DNA of 64,000 nt, taken from contig NZ_JACSEU010000001.1 of NCBI RefSeq assembly GCF_014334335.1, positions 2,046,001 through 2,110,000 on the forward strand, read 5' to 3'. Source of the DNA: Treponema sp. Marseille-Q3903. Lineage in GTDB: Bacteria > Spirochaetota > Spirochaetia > Treponematales > Treponemataceae. Shown one piece after another: positions 62,881 through 64,000 of this stretch (the first letter of the stretch is position 1; every line of letters starts with the position of its first letter). Below the pieces are notes generated by a model that was not told the DNA's origin, ran no database searches, and saw nothing but the letters and a program-made list of their open reading frames with translations. Position numbers and translations under genes: made by a program.

Positions 62881-64000
62881 GTTCCTTGAATATCCCACAG
62901 CCGCCGGTATAGTCCCTCTTGTGCAATCAGCTCTGCATGAGAGCCGCGCTGACTGATTGTTCCGTTTTCCAGCACGAGAATCTGATCGGCGTTCTGTATA
63001 GTAGAAAGTTTATGTGCAATCATAATCACTGTTTTGTTTTTTAAAAGTTCCTGTAAAGCCGTTTGAATCAGCGTTCCTTAAAATGCAACAGTTGAACAAA
63101 GTTTGAACTTTGGAAACTGTTGCATTCGTGCGCGATAAGCGCACATATAATACTGCGATGTTTCGGCTTCGCCCGAAACTCGTCGTTTAACAAGGCGGTG
63201 CTATTTTAACCGCCGAAGTTAAACATTCGTCTTCCGCATCGACATTTGCCGTTACCTCGTCCAAAAGGATAATCGGCGCATCCTTGATAAGAGAACGCGC
63301 AATGGAAATACGCTGCTTTTCTCCGCCGGAAAGTCGTGCTCCCGCCTCACCGATAACCGTGTTGTAGCCATCTTCCATCGCTTCAATAAATTCCGCACAG
63401 CCTGCACGCCGTGCTGCTTCACGGACTTCTTCAATCGTTGCTTCCGGCCGGCCGATGCGGATATTGTTCAGCACGGTATCATTAAACAAAAACACATCCT
63501 GAAATACAAAACTGATATTCTTTAACAAGTGTTCGTACGAGAGCATTTTTACCGCCTTGCCGCCGATGCTGATCTCCCCGTGCCCGGGCAGGATATCCCA
63601 AAAGCGGGCAATCAAATTCGTAACCGTCGTTTTGCCGCTCCCCGAAAGTCCGACAAGAGCCGTCGTCGTTCCTTCCGGTACGCAAAAACTAACATCTCGC
63701 AATACCGGCGTTTTATTGTATGCAAAATTCACATGCTCAAAACAAATATCGTACCGCTCAAGTTTTTCCGTGCCGGAAATATCTTCTAATTTAGGAATCG
63801 TCTTAATTTGATTCATCCGGTCGATGGACTGTTGCGTCATCTTCGCAAAGATACTGAATATACCCATCGCTTCGGCGCCGGTAAAAAGACTGAACGAGGC
63901 AAGCATCAATAAAAAGGCTTGCGGAAATACGAAGTCCTTGTGCAATAGAAACAGTCCGGAAAGAAATACAATTCCCGTCGTAATCAGCCGAAAACATAAT
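62859..64000 (-). pseudogene. ABC half-transporter interrupted by the structured repeat (5' end outside window)
   Basis: The frame is open from the right edge of the window: end of the membrane domain (FSLFTGAEAMGIFSIFAKM), then Walker A GLSGSGKTT, signature LSGGEKQRISIARSL and Walker B IILLDEVTANVD. After DAEDE the frame enters the 154-bp repeat and stops. Beyond the repeat TLIQTALQELLKNKTVIMIAHKLST continues without any other damage to a TAG at 62861-62859. It is a close relative of the gene at 36.4-38.1 kb. The lack of other lesions suggests a recent insertion. The truncated product lacks the switch His. Confidence 0.85.
63075..63228 (-). repeat. Structured repeat, copy B (four covarying helices)
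   Basis: Read on the minus strand: GAATGTTTAAC, helix GGCGGT/ACCGCC, GTTAAACGACGAG, helix TTTCGG/CCGAAA, CATCGCAGTATTATAT, helix GTGCGC/GCGCAC, then GAAT and an outer helix GCAACAGTT/AACTGTTGC with inner AAAGT/ACTTT separated by TCC and GTTC, ending ATTTTAAGGA. The single-stranded joints match copy A at 45553-45703; the helices differ but still pair. Confidence 0.75.

Noticed and set aside
1-64000. tRNA, rRNA or tmRNA genes
   Set aside because: A read of the intergenic gaps showed no cloverleaf with a GTTCGA T-loop and CCA-type end, and no rRNA-like segments. A covariance search would be needed to exclude small RNAs.

Overview
The window looks like chromosome of a host-associated Treponema-like spirochaete. 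The grounds are a complete V-type (not F-type) ATPase operon next to secG, tpiA and pgk, a large single-chain PurL with its own glutaminase domain, a fused AroDE, several SUMF1/PASTA/porin-like envelope proteins, and two ECF-transporter S components of the type known as Trep_Strep. Base composition is AT-rich. The genus comes from gene content and recalled synteny, not from a search. No rRNA, tRNA, CRISPR array or reverse transcriptase was found.

Layout. (1) 1-8.2 kb, mostly + strand: 3' end of fmt, a PASTA membrane protein, aroDE, rpiA and a RluA-type pseudouridine synthase; then a minus-strand beta-barrel porin, a second RluA-type enzyme and an omptin-like outer-membrane protease with all four catalytic residues. 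(2) 8.2-31.3 kb, one long minus-strand block of core genes: pgk, tpiA, secG, a PTS IIA-like protein, the nine-gene V-ATPase operon (G-like, C, I, K, F, E, A, B, D), a UspA protein, a DnaJ-domain protein, map, htrA, purL, a thioredoxin-like lipoprotein and two CNNM/CorC membrane proteins. (3) 31.4-33.5 kb: a radical SAM protein carrying an in-frame palindromic insert, convergent with a SUMF1/C-type-lectin lipoprotein whose C-terminus resembles the variable region of a diversity-generating retroelement target. (4) 33.5-36.3 kb, a decayed accessory strip: vapB with a frameshifted vapC, remnants of an antitoxin and a histidine phosphatase, a possible 31-residue membrane peptide and an intact VOC protein. 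(5) 36.3-45.9 kb: a putative four-gene defence operon (HsdM fused to a PD-(D/E)XK nuclease domain, a two-TRD HsdS, a SIR2 protein and a HerA ATPase). It sits between one intact and one ruined half of what was probably a heterodimeric ABC transporter operon. (6) 45.9-47.6 kb: a GmrSD-type restriction pseudogene. (7) 48.1-62.8 kb: two tandem copies of one module, TetR - ABC half - ABC half - ECF double ATPase - EcfT - EcfS. (8) 62.8-64 kb: a further ABC half-transporter gene running off the right edge.

The strongest unexplained signal is a roughly 150-bp repeat at 45553-45703 (+) and 63075-63228 (-). It interrupts two different ABC-transporter genes inside their ATPase domains. The two copies share their unpaired junction sequences, while the helices between them differ in sequence and keep pairing. 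That is the pattern expected of a structured RNA or a hairpin-based mobile element.

Working picture: the left half is stable housekeeping sequence. The right half is a plastic zone where metal or siderophore-type ABC/ECF transporter modules have been duplicated and broken up by a defence cassette and small repeats. Palindromes that could be repressor sites lie upstream of the transporter modules.
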